Shown here piece after piece: positions 14,138 through 14,938 of a stretch of 14,938 nucleotides of DNA. Position numbers and translations under genes: made by a program. The first letter of the stretch is position 1. The number at the start of each line of letters is the position of its first letter. The notes under the pieces are model-generated. The model was given only the letters and a program-made list of their open reading frames with translations, ran no database searches and was not told the origin of the DNA. Source of the DNA: CAZKMM01 sp964553915. Its GTDB lineage: Bacteria > RBG-13-61-14 > DRUE01. The stretch covers positions 1 to 14,938 of the forward strand of contig CAZKMM010000064.1 of the NCBI GenBank assembly GCA_964553915.1, read 5' to 3'.

Positions 14138-14938
14138 TTACTTTTTTGCCTGTAAAAGCGCCATTTCTGCCGCATTAACCAGCGGATAAACCACAGGTGA
14201 GGCGGTAAGAGCTGGATGAGTACCCATTTGAAAACTGGCAATGTCATCAATCGTCATTCGGTAATGAATACAGGCACATATGGCATTGACCAGCTCGCCT
14301 ACCGCCTTATCTCCCATAAAGATTCCACCGAGCAGGGCACCAGTTCTCCGCTCAAATATCAGCTTAACCTTTATCGGTTTCATTCCTGGCATTGCTCCGG
14401 GATGGCGGTTAGGGGCTTCAAAGGTTCCGGTGATAACATCATATCCCTGTCTTTTCGCATTTTCTTCAGTAAGACCTGCTACCGCAAAAGCGGTATCACC
14501 AACAAAAGTAGAAAATACCCCGATGGTTCCAATATATTCCCGCTTGTTTCCATAGAGATTGGCTCCTGCGATTCTGGCTTCCGCACTGGCAATAGAAGCA
14601 AGCCGAAGAGCGCTGGGTCTTCCACCAAAAAAGGAAACTTTTTCCGCACAGTCTCCACAGGCAAAGATGTTCTCATCAGAAGTCTTCATAAACCTATCCA
14701 CCACAATAGCACCCGTGGGACCCAGCCTTAAGCCGGCTTTTTTTGCCAGTTCAACATTGGGCACCGCACCGATGCCAATAATCACAACATCTGCCTCCAG
14801 AAGCCTCCCGCTTTCCAGCTTGACCCATTCAACATTTTTAAGTCCATCTATTGATACCACCTTTTCTCCGGTGCATAATTTAATTCCTCTTTCTTCAAGG
14901 ATTTTTTCTGCTTCTTCGCAAAATTCCGGGTCAAAAGC
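14138..14938 (-). CDS. FAD-dependent NAD(P)H oxidoreductase (CoA-disulfide reductase/NADH oxidase family), N-terminus outside window
   Basis: The C-terminal 266 residues of a pyridine nucleotide-disulfide oxidoreductase; the frame is open to the right edge, so a GTG at 14860 is not the true start. The first visible residues (FDPEFCEEAEKILEERGIKL) belong to the NAD-binding domain, followed by VVIIGIGAVPNVELAKKAGL and the FAD-binding motif SDENIFACGDCAE. The C-terminal dimerisation domain has VGDTAFAVAGLTEENA, then GALLGGIFMGDKAVGE and THPALTASPVVYPLVNAAEMA. No rhodanese domain follows. The family includes CoA-disulfide reductases, NADH oxidases and NADH peroxidases; the diagnostic N-terminal cysteine and the first FAD motif are outside the window, so the reaction cannot be chosen. 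Such enzymes handle thiol redox balance or oxygen/peroxide in anaerobes. A receiver gene follows 26 bases downstream. Confidence 0.93.
   Translation of the reverse strand, partial: AFDPEFCEEAEKILEERGIKLCTGEKVVSIDGLKNVEWVKLESGRLLEADVVIIGIGAVPNVELAKKAGLRLGPTGAIVVDRFMKTSDENIFACGDCAEKVSFFGGRPSALRLASIASAEARIAGANLYGNKREYIGTIGVFSTFVGDTAFAVAGLTEENAKRQGYDVITGTFEAPNRHPGAMPGMKPIKVKLIFERRTGALLGGIFMGDKAVGELVNAICACIHYRMTIDDIASFQMGTHPALTASPVVYPLVNAAEMALLQAKK

Overview
The window comes from a bacterial chromosome, probably an uncultivated and likely anaerobic lineage. I cannot name the phylum from sequence alone. DnaK carries the ATPase-domain segment typical of diderm (Gram-negative type) Hsp70s. The chaperone genes are in the order hrcA-grpE-dnaK-dnaJ. 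GlnD has the full nucleotidyltransferase/HD/ACT/ACT layout. Genes are tightly packed; no gap exceeds about 65 bases and no tRNA, rRNA, CRISPR array or insertion sequence is visible.

Left block, minus strand (1-7399): glnD is followed by hrcA, grpE, dnaK and dnaJ, and dnaJ runs off the left edge. hrcA/grpE and grpE/dnaK are joined by TGATG and TAATG stop/start overlaps, so translation is probably coupled. A TTGACA-17-TAATAT promoter sits between glnD and hrcA, with its -35 box overlapping the glnD stop codon. A short AT palindrome covers the -10. No CIRCE operator was found. dnaJ has no nearby Shine-Dalgarno sequence, but a small hairpin could bring one closer.

Middle block, plus strand (7371-13641): a five-gene run leaves a compact divergent promoter shared with glnD. 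It encodes a DUF429 RNase H-fold protein, a cobalamin-binding-type radical SAM enzyme, a secreted GH92 alpha-mannosidase, a TIM-barrel sugar epimerase/isomerase of the D-tagatose 3-epimerase type, and IolB (5-deoxy-glucuronate isomerase of myo-inositol catabolism). The last three suggest use of a mannose- and inositol-containing compound; this is inference from gene order. The other iol genes are not in the window.

Right block, minus strand (13698-14938): an FAD/NAD(P)H oxidoreductase of the CoA-disulfide reductase/NADH oxidase type, whose N-terminal part lies beyond the right edge, is followed after 26 bases by a stand-alone response-regulator receiver protein. They are probably co-transcribed and converge on iolB.
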